From positions 2,108,001 through 2,172,000 of the forward strand of contig NZ_CP047200.1 of assembly GCF_030408675.1 (NCBI RefSeq): 64,000 nt of DNA, read 5' to 3'. The stretch is from Corynebacterium durum. GTDB lineage: Bacteria; Actinomycetota; Actinomycetes; Mycobacteriales; Mycobacteriaceae. Both the position numbers and the translations under genes were made by a program. The notes under the pieces were generated by a model that saw nothing but the letters and a program-made list of their open reading frames with translations, was not told the DNA's origin and made no database searches. Below are positions 28,342-38,047 of this stretch, piece by piece. The number at the start of each line of letters is the position of its first letter. Positions within the stretch are counted from its first letter, which is position 1.

Positions 28342-28347
28342 TAGGCT
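28342..28347 (+). promoter_or_regulatory. Putative -10 box of the PemK-like gene (leaderless)
   Basis: TAGGCT followed by aaaccc and then the ATG at 28354, with no SD. The 6-nt spacing fits transcription starting at the start codon. Confidence 0.45.
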
Positions 28348-28353
28348 AAACCC

Positions 28354-28935
28354 ATGGACACACCAAGGGGCACCAACGGCCTGCACAAACCCCGCAAGCC
28401 ACTCCGCCGCCGAATCCGGCGCACCCTCAAACGCATCCGGCGCCCCGAAGCCATCACCCTAGAAGAAGGACTAGACAAACTCGCCGAACTTCTCGGCCTC
28501 CACGACACGCGTATCGACGACCCCGAAGAACGCGCCGCCGTCACCACCGTCCGCCCCACCGAACACCACGCGCGCTCCATCTACTACGCGCCAGACATGG
28601 ACGGACAAGCCGACCCCGGGGAAGTCATCTGGGTGTGGATCCAGCCCAACCTGCCCGGGCACCCCGCCCGCGAACGCGCCATGGTTGTGGTCGGGCGCTC
28701 CCAACACCTACTCCTTGGCCTGCTCATCTCCCCCAACCCCGAACACGCCAACGAAGACAACTGGATAGACATCGGATCCGGCGGCTGGGACGTCGCCGGA
28801 CGCCAATGCTGGGTGCGACTCGACAAAATCCTCGAAGTCCCCGAATCCACCATCCGGCGCCAAGGCGCCATCATGCCGAAAAGCCGCTTCGAACGCATCG
28901 CCCAACGCCTCCGCAGCGACTACAGCTGGGTGTGA
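28354..28935 (+). CDS. PemK/MazF-like protein
   Basis: 193 aa with a basic N-terminus ([20 protein letters not shown]) and a C-terminal PemK/MazF-type beta-barrel: [36 protein letters not shown] and a final helix. A gene of this kind between lepA and rpsT is a conserved corynebacterial arrangement as I recall, and no antitoxin ORF is adjacent. It may therefore be a housekeeping member rather than an active toxin-antitoxin pair; RNase activity is not shown by the sequence. Confidence 0.75.
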   Translation: MDTPRGTNGLHKPRKPLRRRIRRTLKRIRRPEAITLEEGLDKLAELLGLHDTRIDDPEERAAVTTVRPTEHHARSIYYAPDMDGQADPGEVIWVWIQPNLPGHPARERAMVVVGRSQHLLLGLLISPNPEHANEDNWIDIGSGGWDVAGRQCWVRLDKILEVPESTIRRQGAIMPKSRFERIAQRLRSDYSWV

Positions 28936-29066
28936 GTTGCTTTTTGCCCTGGGAGTTTGTTACATTTTCAGACTGTTGTTGAAAAGACGGTGCCGCCCCT
29001 AAAGACGCAGGCAGGACCTTGGGTCTGCGCAGGTGACACCCCCAGATAGCTAAGAGGTAACACGCT

Positions 29067-29330
29067 ATGGCAAACATCAAATCCCAGATCAAGCGCATCC
29101 GCACCAACGAAGAACGCCGACTGCGCAACAAGTCAGTCCGCTCCGCAGTGCGCACCGAAATCCGCAAACTCCGCGAAGCCGTTGACGCAGGCGACAAAGC
29201 CGCCGCCGAAGCCCAGCTCCGCGTCGCATCCCGCGCCCTGGACAAGGCCGTGAGCAAAGGCGTGTTCCACCGCAACAACGCAGCCAACAAAAAATCCAAC
29301 ATGGCTAGCGCCGTGAACAAGATGGGCTAG
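29067..29330 (+). CDS. rpsT: 30S ribosomal protein S20
   Basis: 87 aa, beginning [20 protein letters not shown], with the long basic helices typical of S20 and the family's usual length. Binds 16S rRNA early in small-subunit assembly. SD aagagg upstream of the ATG, and a Rho-independent terminator follows. Confidence 0.97.
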   Translation: MANIKSQIKRIRTNEERRLRNKSVRSAVRTEIRKLREAVDAGDKAAAEAQLRVASRALDKAVSKGVFHRNNAANKKSNMASAVNKMG

Positions 29331-29357
29331 TTGCTGGCGCTGTGGCGCTCTGTTGTG

Positions 29358-29400
29358 ACCCGCTTTCAGGCTTGGTTTTCCTGCCTGGAGGCGGGTTTTT
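29358..29400 (+). terminator. Rho-independent terminator of rpsT
   Basis: acccgctttcaggc pairs with gcctggaggcgggt (two mismatches in 14) and is followed by ttttt. Confidence 0.85.
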
Positions 29401-29417
29401 GCGTGTTCGGTGTAAGG

Positions 29418-29472
29418 TAGGTCCATCGCTAGGTTCGAAATCAGGGGTTTTTCGTGCCTGGCGGTAGACCTA
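29418..29472. repeat. Palindromic intergenic repeat, family A copy 2 (diverged)
   Basis: taggtccatcgctaggttcg (29418-29437) and cgtgcctggcggtagaccta (29453-29472) form an imperfect stem around aaatcagggg-ttttt, matching family A in order and length but with several substitutions. Confidence 0.75.
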
Positions 29473-29613
29473 TTTCTACACCAAGCAGAACCCATCCACT
29501 ATGGTGACCAAATGTCAACTCTGCCCATCCTTCATCTGTGGACAACTTGACTTATCCACAGATGCACTCCTCTCGCCATGCAGCACAGGTAGCAATCCTG
29601 ATGTGATGGAATC

Positions 29614-30585
29614 ATGTACCCACATGATGTTCCTGTACTGCGACAAGAGCTTCTCCGTACACTTTCACGCCGCCAGATTGAAAGAAACTATCTTTTTGTC
29701 TCACACTTCGCCATGGTCCCGTGCACACTTAAGCGCACAGACTCTGATATTTCCCTAGGTGCCAGGTCCCATCCCCGTCATCTACGTTTCCTGTTTGATG
29801 CAATAACTCGCGCACGTGCGCATCACCTAAGCTGCCCAGATGGAATTATTTCTAGCTGGGCAGCTGCCGCTTATGCGGGATTACCTTTCTGGGCGGACAA
29901 CGCGCACACGACCCTCATGGTAAAAAATGGAAAGCGGAATTCCACCTCTCCCCTGCTCCCCCACAGGCGGATAGTCGCATCACATATACTCACCTACCAG
30001 CCGGATCCCGAGTTTCCATCACTGCAGGTCATGCAACCCGCTGTTGCCTCTGCTTACTGTTTACGCGACATCTATCGAGGGCACCACGCCTGGTGGGTAA
30101 ACAAAATACCCGATTTAACATTCCGCGAAGTGCGGGCCATACAGTTTTTGGATGCTATGCAATTCCATACCAGCCTAAATACAGACAGTTTGCTGGAAAA
30201 CGCTCATGGCATCTTTGACCGTAGAACGCTTCGGCGGCTCATCCGCCTTTCCGACGCCGGGGCAGAGTCACCACCCGAGACAATTTTGCGTCTTATCGCG
30301 GCCCCGTTACGCCCCGGACTGACAACACAAATCCCCATCTTCACAACAGGGTGCCTCCGCAAACTACTCACCGTTGTTGATGCAGGTTGGAAAGATATAC
30401 GCGTTGGCCTGTTCTACGACGGCGAACACCATCTACACCGCAACCAGCGTGACTACGACTCCGAAGTGTGGGCGACCATGCGCGAACTCGGCTGGGAATG
30501 TCTTCGCGTCACCCAAGGCATGCTGGGCCAACCGAAGCGCCTGCAACAACGCATAGAAGCGATCTTGGTCAACCGTCGCTGTTAA
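29614..30585 (+). CDS. AbiEi/DUF559-type protein (winged-helix plus Vsr-like endonuclease fold)
   Basis: 323 aa. The N-terminal half resembles the transcriptional-regulator-like region of actinobacterial AbiEi-like proteins (ISSWAAAAYAGLPFWADN; REVRAIQFLDAMQF). The C-terminal ~90 residues have the DUF559/Vsr-like pattern DIRVGLFYDGEHH...RDYDSEVWATMRELGWECLRV, with an Asp where the usual Glu of E-x-D-G-x-x-H would be. Such genes are abundant and variable in actinobacteria; function is unsettled. The stop codon lies inside a family A palindrome. Confidence 0.7.
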   Translation: MYPHDVPVLRQELLRTLSRRQIERNYLFVSHFAMVPCTLKRTDSDISLGARSHPRHLRFLFDAITRARAHHLSCPDGIISSWAAAAYAGLPFWADNAHTTLMVKNGKRNSTSPLLPHRRIVASHILTYQPDPEFPSLQVMQPAVASAYCLRDIYRGHHAWWVNKIPDLTFREVRAIQFLDAMQFHTSLNTDSLLENAHGIFDRRTLRRLIRLSDAGAESPPETILRLIAAPLRPGLTTQIPIFTTGCLRKLLTVVDAGWKDIRVGLFYDGEHHLHRNQRDYDSEVWATMRELGWECLRVTQGMLGQPKRLQQRIEAILVNRRC

Positions 30586-30647
30586 GTAGGTCTACCGCCA
30601 GGTACGCAAACACCCTGTTTTCGAGCCTAGCAGTGGACCTACTTAAC
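30581..30647. repeat. Palindromic intergenic repeat, family A copy 3
   Basis: gttaagtaggtctaccgcc (start of left arm, 30581) pairs with ggcagtggacctacttaac-type sequence (to 30647), 26-nt imperfect arms around caaacaccctgttt. It includes the stop codon of the upstream gene and lies between convergent genes. Confidence 0.85.
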
Positions 30648-30708
30648 ATCAGTGCGTTTTTGGTGCGTTTGTCCAGCGCAAACCCCACGCCCCCAACCAC
30701 TCCCAACC

Positions 30709-31668
30709 CTACGGCGCCAGCTCCGCAATCTGGCGCACGGCGTTTTCGATGGCATACCCGGGGTCGCCGCCTTGGCCTTTGGTGGCGGCGTCGAGTTCCG
30801 CGATGATGATGACGGCTTTGCTGATGTTGTCGCCGTCCCAGCGTCGTGCTTTTTTGTAGGTGGATTCGATTTTCCAGGGCGGCATTTTCACCACCCCGGC
30901 GCGGTCTTTGGCTTCGCCGACGCTGCGGGCGCTGTAGAGCCGGGCGATGGCGGCGATGTTGCCGCCGAGGGCGGCTGCCAGCACGATGGGGTCGATGCCG
31001 AGTTGGAGGGCGCGTCGTGTGCTGGCGATGGCGCGTTGGGTTTCGCCGTTGCAGGCGAGATCGGCAATGTCGAAGCCGCTGACTTCTGCCACCCCGGTGA
31101 AGTAGGTGCGCACGTGGTCGACGGTGACGTCGCCACCGGTGTCGGCGACGAGTTGGCTGATGGCGGCCGCGAGTTCCCGCAGGTCGGAGCCGACTCCTTC
31201 GAGGACGGCGCGGGTGACGTCGGGTGTGGGTCGCACGTTGTGGCGCCGGAATTCGTTGGTCACGAATTGCCCGCGCTGGCTGGCGTTGAGTTTCGCGGCG
31301 TCGTGAACCACCCCGAGTTTGCTGAGCGCCTTGACCATGTTTTTTGCGCGCCCTTTGCCGGTGTGCTGGATGATCACGTAGATGCCGGGTTGGTCGTTGC
31401 GGGCGGCGAGGAGGAGGGCGTCGTGGGCGTCTTTGATGGTGTCTTCGGCGTTGGTGATTACCAGGATGCGTTCTTCGCCAAACAGGCTGGGACTGAGGTG
31501 CATGGCCACCTCGCCTTCGGTGAGGTCGCTGGCCCGCATGGTAATAATCCCCACGGCCCCGGGGTCGGCGCTGGTTTTTTTGATGGCGTCGATGATGTCG
31601 CGGCGGGCGCGTTCGGTGAGGAAGTCGTCTTCACCGAGGATGAGGTGCACGGGCGCTGGCTGGTTCAC
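30709..31668 (-). CDS. holA: DNA polymerase III subunit delta
   Basis: About 319 aa from the GTG at 31668 (MNQPAPVHLILGEDDFL), matching the family start; the frame extends upstream without support. Contains an AAA+-like N-terminal domain without a functional P-loop and the C-terminal helical collar domain of the clamp-loader wrench subunit, near DPIVLAAALGGNIAAIARL. Functions in loading the beta clamp. Lies in the conserved comEA-comEC-holA order. Confidence 0.95.
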   Translation of the reverse strand: MNQPAPVHLILGEDDFLTERARRDIIDAIKKTSADPGAVGIITMRASDLTEGEVAMHLSPSLFGEERILVITNAEDTIKDAHDALLLAARNDQPGIYVIIQHTGKGRAKNMVKALSKLGVVHDAAKLNASQRGQFVTNEFRRHNVRPTPDVTRAVLEGVGSDLRELAAAISQLVADTGGDVTVDHVRTYFTGVAEVSGFDIADLACNGETQRAIASTRRALQLGIDPIVLAAALGGNIAAIARLYSARSVGEAKDRAGVVKMPPWKIESTYKKARRWDGDNISKAVIIIAELDAATKGQGGDPGYAIENAVRQIAELAP

Positions 31669-31674
31669 GCACCC

Positions 31675-31680
31675 ACTATA
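31675..31680 (-). promoter_or_regulatory. Putative -10 box of holA (leaderless)
   Basis: TATAGT on the minus strand followed by gggtgc and then the GTG start, with no SD. This suggests holA has its own leaderless transcript although comEC lies only 56 nt upstream. Confidence 0.5.
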
Positions 31681-31724
31681 GCGCGCCCAGGCCAAGCCGC
31701 CCCAAGCCAAAACTCACCCAGGCT

Positions 31725-33353
31725 TCAGAACCTACCGTCCGCCGCGTGCTGTGTCCCGTCGCGGTATAAGGCAACGTGCCCGTCGCGTTCGGGGAAGAGC
31801 ACGGGTGTGCCGTCGGGCAGGGTGCTGGGCCGGTCGCGTGGCGAGCCGTGCGGGTCGTGCACCACCAGCACCTGCGTGCCCAGCGGCGGCTGGTAGCTGT
31901 CTTCCCAGTGGTCAATCTCCACCACCCGCAAGGACGTAAGCGGCACCTCCGCCGAGCCACCCTTCCACGAAACCCCCACAAGCAGCACAAACCCCAGCAC
32001 AACGACCTGCCATCGCCCCGCCCAGATGAGTGCCAGCACCCACAGGCACACCAGAACAACCAGGCCAACACCCAGCCACCCGGGCGGCACATGGATCACG
32101 GCGCCGGGCAGCCGGGTACTCCACAGGGCGACGTGGTGCACCCACCAGACGAAGGGCTGCACAATCCACAGCACTAACCCCCGAGCCGGGCCGGGCAGCA
32201 GCACGGCCACAAGCCCCAGGATGGTTATCGGTGTTACGGCCGGTTCAGCCAGGAGGTTAGCCACCACGGACACCGCAGAGATTTTCCCGCTCATCAGCGC
32301 CACGATGGGCATGGTCACCAGGTCCGCCGCGATGGCGACGGCGAGGCAGCGCGCCAGAATCTCCGGCATCACCACACGCCCCAAGCTCACCCGCGCCAGC
32401 GCCCGAAACAACAGCGGATGCAGGGCCACGATCCCTGCGGTCGCCACCACAGACAAGGCAAAACCGTAGGAGGCCGCCATGTCGGAGTCCCACAGCACCA
32501 GCCCGATGACGGCGAGGCTGAGGGCGTGGATGGGTTGGCTTCGCGAGTTCGCCAGCACCGCCACCAGCCCGACCACTCCGGTGACGGCGGCGCGCAGCAC
32601 GCTGGGTTCCAGCCCCACAAGCAGCACGAACCCCACCAAGGCCGCACCCGCCATCGAGATTTGCACACGCGGCCCGAGGGTCAGAGCCCGCGCCAGCAGC
32701 ACCATGCTTGTGGTCACGATCGCCACGTTCGACCCGCTCACCGCGCTGAGATGCGCCAGCCCCGCCCCCGCATACAGATCCATGTTCAGCCCGCGCGTGT
32801 CCCCCAGCACCATCGCCGGCAGAAGCTGCGCGCTGCCCTCCCCCAACCTGCTTATCGACGCCCCGTAAAACCCCTCCCTCACCCCAGCCATCCAGGCTTG
32901 TATTCCCCCAGCATGCTGGGTGATGTCCAGGTGAGTGGCACTGGCAACGTGGCTGCTCGCCCCAATGCGCTCACTGGCCCGGGCGGTCACACGCACCTGC
33001 ACGGTGTCCCCCACTTTCGCGGCGCAAGTCGCGGCCCGGTAGAACACGGTTTCCCCGTGAATGCGCAGCAGCCACACCCCGTCGTGCACGGGGCGGGGCA
33101 CCGCCTCCACACGTCCCATCAGCAGCGGCGGCAGCGGACGCGACCCGGCGCGAACCCGCAGATAGGTCAGCAGAACGGCGGCACTCCCCAGAGCGCCAAG
33201 GACCAATGCCTGGCCGCTGTGCCGCAGCCACCACGCAATCCCGGCCGTCACCGCAACCAGCAGCAGCGGCAACGCCCACCCCCGATGCGCCAGCACGGTC
33301 CAGGTAGCCGCCCAACACAGCAGTGCTGCGGGGACGAGCCGGAGTTCGCTCAC
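31725..33353 (-). CDS. comEC: ComEC/Rec2-family membrane protein, short form
   Basis: 542 aa with about 9-10 TM helices. N-terminal DUF4131/OB-like region and the competence core motif (AHLSAVSGSNVAI) followed by the helices of the channel domain. ComEC imports single-stranded DNA in competent bacteria. The usual C-terminal metallo-beta-lactamase-like domain is missing; only a ~60-residue tail follows the last helix. The start overlaps the comEA stop by 4 nt. Confidence 0.9.
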   Translation of the reverse strand: MSELRLVPAALLCWAATWTVLAHRGWALPLLLVAVTAGIAWWLRHSGQALVLGALGSAAVLLTYLRVRAGSRPLPPLLMGRVEAVPRPVHDGVWLLRIHGETVFYRAATCAAKVGDTVQVRVTARASERIGASSHVASATHLDITQHAGGIQAWMAGVREGFYGASISRLGEGSAQLLPAMVLGDTRGLNMDLYAGAGLAHLSAVSGSNVAIVTTSMVLLARALTLGPRVQISMAGAALVGFVLLVGLEPSVLRAAVTGVVGLVAVLANSRSQPIHALSLAVIGLVLWDSDMAASYGFALSVVATAGIVALHPLLFRALARVSLGRVVMPEILARCLAVAIAADLVTMPIVALMSGKISAVSVVANLLAEPAVTPITILGLVAVLLPGPARGLVLWIVQPFVWWVHHVALWSTRLPGAVIHVPPGWLGVGLVVLVCLWVLALIWAGRWQVVVLGFVLLVGVSWKGGSAEVPLTSLRVVEIDHWEDSYQPPLGTQVLVVHDPHGSPRDRPSTLPDGTPVLFPERDGHVALYRDGTQHAADGRF

Positions 33354-34015
33354 AGTGTCACCTGTTTTTCCAGTTCGGCGTATTTGGCCGGTCCGATGCC
33401 TTTGACGTCTTTGAGTTGTTCCACGGAGGTGTATCCGCCGATGCTGTCGCGGTGGGCGATGATCGCGGCGGCTGTTTTCTCACCCACCCCGGAGAGGGCG
33501 ATCAGGTCGGCGGCGGTGGCCGTGTTCAGTGACACTTTCCCGCCGCCAGCGCCTGAGCCACCTCCAGGATTACCGGCCGGGGCAGGCACCGCCTCCCCCT
33601 GTTTGGGAACGACGATTTGCACGCCGTCGTTAAGCTTCTGCGCCTGGTTGATGCCGAGTAGTTCCGCCTCGGGCAGCGGCCCTGCCTGCGCCAGGGCGTC
33701 GGCGGCGCGTGCCCCGGGCGCGAGGGTGGTAAGGCCCGGGTGCGCGACCGCGCCAACCACGGACACCACGATCTCCCCCGGCGGTTCAGCGGCGCTGCTG
33801 GTAGCCAGCGGAAACGTCACCGGAGCCTCCTCCGCAGGCTCGGAAGCAACCAGGTAGCGCCCACCCACCACGGCACAGAGCACGGCCGCGGCAGCCACGA
33901 CGAACAGCCCGTGGCGTGGGGTGATGCGGAGTCGGGGCGTCGGATAGCGGACGTTAAGGAGTTCTTCTTCGCCGGTGGGGGCGGTGAGGTCTGCGAGTCG
34001 GTGTGCCAGGTCCAT
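33350..34015 (-). CDS. comEA: ComEA-family helix-hairpin-helix DNA-binding protein
   Basis: 221 aa: cytoplasmic N-terminus, one TM helix (GLFVVAAAAVLCAVVGG), an SLBB-like region (GEIVVSVVGAVAHPGLTTL), a Gly-rich linker and C-terminal tandem HhH motifs (NTATAADLIALSGVGEKTA, LKDVKGIGPAKYAEL). Binds double-stranded DNA at the cell surface for uptake. Translationally coupled to comEC. Confidence 0.93.
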   Translation of the reverse strand: MDLAHRLADLTAPTGEEELLNVRYPTPRLRITPRHGLFVVAAAAVLCAVVGGRYLVASEPAEEAPVTFPLATSSAAEPPGEIVVSVVGAVAHPGLTTLAPGARAADALAQAGPLPEAELLGINQAQKLNDGVQIVVPKQGEAVPAPAGNPGGGSGAGGGKVSLNTATAADLIALSGVGEKTAAAIIAHRDSIGGYTSVEQLKDVKGIGPAKYAELEKQVTL

Positions 34016-34082
34016 ACCCGAAGGGTAGGTCGCGGCGTCGATACCCGGCGCGCATCAGCTGCGCGCCTGTGGATAACCTGCG

Positions 34083-34898
34083 TTACTCGTCTTCGTCTGT
34101 GGATAACTCGGATTCATCGGCCTGGACGGCGGACACCGCGATCGCGCCGGGGCCGGAATGCACCGCCAGAACCGGGTCCATGTCCACGGCCATGAAGGTC
34201 GTACCGTCGGGCAGTGCCTCCTCCAGCTGGAGTTGCAGGTGCTTGGCGGTTTCGCGGGCTTCGTGCTGCTGGATGGCTATGAAAAGCGGGTTGGTGTCGG
34301 CGTAAGCACCCACCAGTTCCACGATTTTGGCCAGTGCCTTGGAGGGAGTGCGGGTTTTCGCCGCGACGTCCAGCCGCCCGTCCTTGAGGTGCATGATCGG
34401 TCGCATGGCCAGAGCGGTGGACATGAGCGAGGTGGTGGCGGAGAGCCTGCCGGATTTGCGGAGTTCGTCGATGCGGTGCACGTACAGCCACATTCGGGAT
34501 CGTTCTAGGGTGCTTACGGCGGCCTTGTAGCAGTCTTCCAGCGTGGCACCATTCTGCGCCATGGTTGCTGCGGCCATGGCGGCGGCCCCGAGTCCCATGC
34601 CGATGCAGTTTGTGTCGATGACGCGCACCATGTCGTCGTCAAACACCGCCGCCGCGGCCACCGCGTTGGACCAGGTGGAGGAGAGTTCCTTGGACAGGTG
34701 CAGCGCCAGCACCCCCTCGTCGCCGCCGCGTTCCAGCTGGCGGGCATAGCAGGCGACCAGTTCCAGGGAGGACAAACCGGAGGTGGAGCGGTCGTCTCCG
34801 CGGTTCATCATGTGCAGATCAATGACAGTGATGTCCAAGTCCTCGATGATGCTGTCCGGCAGGCACGCCGACGAGTCAGTGACAATCCGAACCGGCAC
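34083..34898 (-). CDS. DegV-family fatty acid-binding protein
   Basis: 271 aa opening with PVRIVTDSSACLPDSI, the DegV signature containing the Thr-Asp-Ser-Ser/Thr lipid-head-group site, and TNCIGMGLGA later. DegV/FakB proteins bind fatty acids for the FakA kinase; no fakA gene is in the window. SD ggag lies upstream of the GTG start. Confidence 0.93.
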   Translation of the reverse strand: MPVRIVTDSSACLPDSIIEDLDITVIDLHMMNRGDDRSTSGLSSLELVACYARQLERGGDEGVLALHLSKELSSTWSNAVAAAAVFDDDMVRVIDTNCIGMGLGAAAMAAATMAQNGATLEDCYKAAVSTLERSRMWLYVHRIDELRKSGRLSATTSLMSTALAMRPIMHLKDGRLDVAAKTRTPSKALAKIVELVGAYADTNPLFIAIQQHEARETAKHLQLQLEEALPDGTTFMAVDMDPVLAVHSGPGAIAVSAVQADESELSTDEDE

Positions 34899-34926
34899 GT
34901 ACGATCCACTCCTTCAACTGTTGCGA

Positions 34927-35643
34927 CTAGCCCGCTTCCAGGCCAGGGGCAACACTCATGTTCCAACCGTCAAGGTACCACTGGGCATCCCCCAGGGTGT
35001 CCGGTGTAAACCGCGGCTGCGGAACCACCGGCGGGTCGCCCTCCCCGTTGGCGTTGGGTTCCTCCGAATACCGGGGGCGTGCGGTCAACCGCGCCCAGTT
35101 GGTGTTTTTCAGGCCGGTGAACATGTGATGCTGCTCGATGCTCAATTCTAGAAGATCTGATGTCAGCGACCCAATGGTCCCCCCATGTGCTACCAGGAGC
35201 ACGGCCCCATCGTCCCAGCCGGGATGGGCGAGCATCAGCTCATTAATCACGTCACGGGCGCGCCGGGCAACCTCGATTCGGGATTCGCCACCGGGGGGTG
35301 CCCACAGCGCGTTATGGCGCCACTGGGCCCGCGCCCCCGGGTAGTCCCGGTCCACGTCCTCGCGGGATTGGCCCTGCCAGTCCCCCAGGTTGGTTTCCCG
35401 CAGCCGGGGGTCCAGGTGCACCGGCAGCCCGCGTGACGACGCCACGATCCTCGCCGTCTCCGCCGCGCGCGACAGGTCCGACGACACGACGTACCCAATA
35501 TTCACGCCTTTCATGTAGCGTGCCACCGCCTCAGCCTGACGGATACCCACGTCGCTGAGTTTGGTGTCCATCTGCCCCTGCATGCGGCCAGACGCGTTGT
35601 ATTCCGTCTGGCCGTGCCGCAGCATGATGAGCTTGCGGGTCAC
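34927..35643 (-). CDS. gpgP: Histidine phosphatase, probable glucosyl-3-phosphoglycerate phosphatase
   Basis: 238 aa with the phosphohistidine motif LRHGQTEYN near the start, RLRETNLGDWQGQ and AHGGTIGSL (second His). In mycobacteria the gene in the same place, directly downstream of rsfS, is Rv2419c/GpgP, which dephosphorylates glucosyl-3-phosphoglycerate in methylglucose lipopolysaccharide synthesis, and the sequences look closely related. It could otherwise be a generic phosphoglycerate mutase-like phosphatase. Overlaps rsfS by 4 nt. Confidence 0.8.
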   Translation of the reverse strand: MTRKLIMLRHGQTEYNASGRMQGQMDTKLSDVGIRQAEAVARYMKGVNIGYVVSSDLSRAAETARIVASSRGLPVHLDPRLRETNLGDWQGQSREDVDRDYPGARAQWRHNALWAPPGGESRIEVARRARDVINELMLAHPGWDDGAVLLVAHGGTIGSLTSDLLELSIEQHHMFTGLKNTNWARLTARPRYSEEPNANGEGDPPVVPQPRFTPDTLGDAQWYLDGWNMSVAPGLEAG

Positions 35644-36107
35644 AGTTCGTCCGCATCCGGCTCGGTGTCGGCAAGCGGGATCTCATCAATGGAGGTGACG
35701 GCGCGTACGTCCACGTCGTCGGCCCAGCTAGCGGGGCGTTCCAGCGGCTCCACGCCCTCCACCTCAATGAGCGGGCAGTCCCGCCACAGGCGGTCCAGCC
35801 CGTAGAATTCGCGCTCCTCGGCGCGTTGCACATGCACCACCAGCTCGCCGTAATCCAGCAGTGCCCAGCGACCCTCGCGCACACCCTCCTTGCGGATGGG
35901 GCGCGCCCCGGCCTCACGGAGCTTGTCTTCAACCTCGTCCACAATGGCGCTGACCTGGCGGTCCGTCTCCCCGGAGGCGATGACAAAGCAGTCAGTAATC
36001 ACAAGCTGCTCGGAGACATCAATCACGGCGATCTCCTGCGCCAACTTTTCGTCGGCGGCCAGCGCCGCAATGGACGCCAGCTTCACAGCATGGTCAGAAG
36101 CAGTCAT
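35640..36107 (-). CDS. rsfS: Ribosomal silencing factor RsfS
   Basis: 155 aa with DVSEQLVITDCFVIASG and YGELVVHVQ motifs of the RsfS/Iojap family, which binds L14 and blocks subunit joining in starvation. A family member with an acidic C-terminal extension. SD gaagga upstream of the ATG. Overlaps gpgP by 4 nt. Confidence 0.95.
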   Translation of the reverse strand: MTASDHAVKLASIAALAADEKLAQEIAVIDVSEQLVITDCFVIASGETDRQVSAIVDEVEDKLREAGARPIRKEGVREGRWALLDYGELVVHVQRAEEREFYGLDRLWRDCPLIEVEGVEPLERPASWADDVDVRAVTSIDEIPLADTEPDADEL

Positions 36108-36144
36108 ATTTTTCCTTCACATTAAAACTAAAAAGCCATCCTAC

Positions 36145-36741
36145 CTACCCGGAGGTAGACACATACAACCCGTGCTTAGCGATGTACTGCACCACACCAT
36201 CCGGCACCAAATACCACACCGGACGTTTCGATGCCGCCCGCTCCCGGCAATCCGTCGACGAAATGGCCATGGCAGGAATATCAACCAGCGACACCCGCTC
36301 CCGATGCACCTCCGGCAGAATCGCATCATCTAACTCATACCCCGGCCGGGTCACCCCCACAAAACGAGCATGCTCAAACATGTCCTCCCAATCGCGCCAG
36401 GTCACGATGCTCGCCAGGGCGTCCGCGCCCGTAATGAAGAACAATTCCGCACCCGGGTAGAAGCGACGCAGATCCCGCAGCGTATCCACCGTGTAAGTGG
36501 GGCCACTGCGATCAATATCCACGCGGCTGACCTTAAACCGGGGATTCGAGGCGGTGGCAATGACCGTCATCAAATACCGATCTTCTGCGGCCGAGACCTT
36601 CTTTCCCGACTTCTGCCACGGCTCCCCCGTCGGAACAAAGACGACCTCATCCAGGTCAAACATGTTCGCCACCTCCGAGGCAGCCACCAGATGCCCATTA
36701 TGGATCGGGTCAAACGTGCCGCCCATGATCCCTACCCTCAT
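36145..36741 (-). CDS. nadD: Nicotinate-nucleotide adenylyltransferase
   Basis: 198 aa from the ATG at 36741 ([17 protein letters not shown]), which overlaps the proA stop in an ATGA junction; the longer frame runs inside proA. Contains the [11 protein letters not shown] nucleotidyltransferase motif and [11 protein letters not shown] near the C-terminus. Converts nicotinate mononucleotide to deamido-NAD. Confidence 0.96.
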   Translation of the reverse strand: MRVGIMGGTFDPIHNGHLVAASEVANMFDLDEVVFVPTGEPWQKSGKKVSAAEDRYLMTVIATASNPRFKVSRVDIDRSGPTYTVDTLRDLRRFYPGAELFFITGADALASIVTWRDWEDMFEHARFVGVTRPGYELDDAILPEVHRERVSLVDIPAMAISSTDCRERAASKRPVWYLVPDGVVQYIAKHGLYVSTSG

Positions 36742-38033
36742 GGCCGGGTGTGCCCATCGCCAAACACAATCCACTTCGTGGACGTCAACTCTGGCAATGC
36801 CATCGGGCCGCGCGCATGCAGCTTCTGCGTCGAAATGCCGATCTCCGCGCCGAAACCAAACTGCTCACCATCCGTAAACGCCGTCGACGCGTTCACCAAC
36901 ACCGCAGCCGCATCCACCTCAGCCGTGAACTTCTCCGCAGCGGCGAGACTCCGCGTGGCAATCGCCTCCGTGTGCCCCGACGAAAACTCCGCGATATGCG
37001 CGATCGCGCCCTCCACGCCATCCACCAACTTCACCGCAATGTCCATGGACAAATACTCGGCGTGCCAATCCGACTCATCCGCAGGAACCACGCCCTCACC
37101 CAATTCCTCAGGCAGCCCATGAACGGTCACTCCTGCCTCCTGAAGTGCGGAAACAATGCGCTGGCGTGCCTCGGCCGGGAGCGCGACGTCGATAAGCACC
37201 GTCTCTGTGGCATTGCAGACGCTCGGGCGGCGCGTCTTGCCGTTCACAGCCAGCGCAATCGCCTCATCCACATCCGCTTCCCCATCCACATACAAGTGGC
37301 AATTACCCGAGCCCGTCTCAATCGTCGGCACCGTGGCATTTTCCACCACCGCCGCAATCAACCCAGCGCCACCCCGCGGAATCACCACATCCACCAAACC
37401 CCTGGCGGTAATCAAATCCTGAACACTCTCCCGAGTCTCGCACGGCAACAACTGCACCACCTCGCGGGGAAAACCATGCTCCGCCAGCGTTTCCTGCAGG
37501 ATCTCCACCAGCTGCTTGTTGGAATGCCACGCCGACTGGGAACCCCGCAGCAACGCCACATTCCCAGACTTCAGCGCCAAACCAAACGCATCCACCGTCA
37601 CATTCGGGCGGGCCTCATACACCATGCCCATCACCCCCAGCGGCACCCGCACCTGACGGATCCGCAGCCCATTAGCGAGCGTCCTACCAGCAACAACATC
37701 CCCCACCGGGTCCGGCAGCGACGCCACCTGGCGCAAACCATCCGCGATGCCTTTTACGCGCTCCGACGTCAGCGCCAAACGATCAATCAGCGCCTCCGAC
37801 AGGCCAGCCTCCCGACCCGCGCGAATATCCCGCTCATTCGCCGCCATAATATCCGACGCCCGCGCCTCCAGCGCCGCTGCGGCATCGTTGAGGATTCTAT
37901 TCTTATCCTCGGTGGAGGCGTTTGCTAGTGCCTGTGCGACATCCTTCGCCGCTCGGGCCATCCTGATGACCTCGGCACCTTCTGTGGTTGTGGTTGTTGT
38001 GGCTTTTGTGGTGGTACTCACTTCCGCGCTCAT
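36738..38033 (-). CDS. proA: Gamma-glutamyl phosphate reductase
   Basis: 431 aa from the ATG at 38033. ALDH-fold enzyme of proline synthesis; motifs [21 protein letters not shown] and [15 protein letters not shown], with the catalytic Cys in the latter. The N-terminus has a Thr-run insertion ([13 protein letters not shown]). A TACACT box 8 nt before the ATG and no SD suggest a leaderless start, separate from proB. nadD overlaps its end. Confidence 0.96.
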   Translation of the reverse strand: MSAEVSTTTKATTTTTTEGAEVIRMARAAKDVAQALANASTEDKNRILNDAAAALEARASDIMAANERDIRAGREAGLSEALIDRLALTSERVKGIADGLRQVASLPDPVGDVVAGRTLANGLRIRQVRVPLGVMGMVYEARPNVTVDAFGLALKSGNVALLRGSQSAWHSNKQLVEILQETLAEHGFPREVVQLLPCETRESVQDLITARGLVDVVIPRGGAGLIAAVVENATVPTIETGSGNCHLYVDGEADVDEAIALAVNGKTRRPSVCNATETVLIDVALPAEARQRIVSALQEAGVTVHGLPEELGEGVVPADESDWHAEYLSMDIAVKLVDGVEGAIAHIAEFSSGHTEAIATRSLAAAEKFTAEVDAAAVLVNASTAFTDGEQFGFGAEIGISTQKLHARGPMALPELTSTKWIVFGDGHTRP

Positions 38034-38041
38034 AGCCACCC

Positions 38042-38047
38042 AGTGTA
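38042..38047 (-). promoter_or_regulatory. Putative -10 box of proA (leaderless)
   Basis: TACACT on the minus strand followed by gggtggct and ATG; no SD besides weak ggtgg. Confidence 0.45.

Noticed and set aside
28342..28935. PemK-like gene as half of a toxin-antitoxin pair
   Set aside because: No antitoxin ORF is adjacent (rpsT follows, lepA is divergent), and the position is conserved in the genus as I recall, so I do not call a TA system.
28936..29066. Possible structured RNA or tRNA upstream of rpsT
   Set aside because: No cloverleaf or known riboswitch pattern; probably just the S20 leader.
30652..31896. 414-codon plus-strand ORF opposite holA
   Set aside because: Val/Gly/Asp-rich shadow of holA codons; holA is conserved and in its expected place.
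32418..33857. 479-codon plus-strand ORF opposite comEC/comEA
   Set aside because: His/Gln/Pro-rich shadow frame; comEC and comEA are real.
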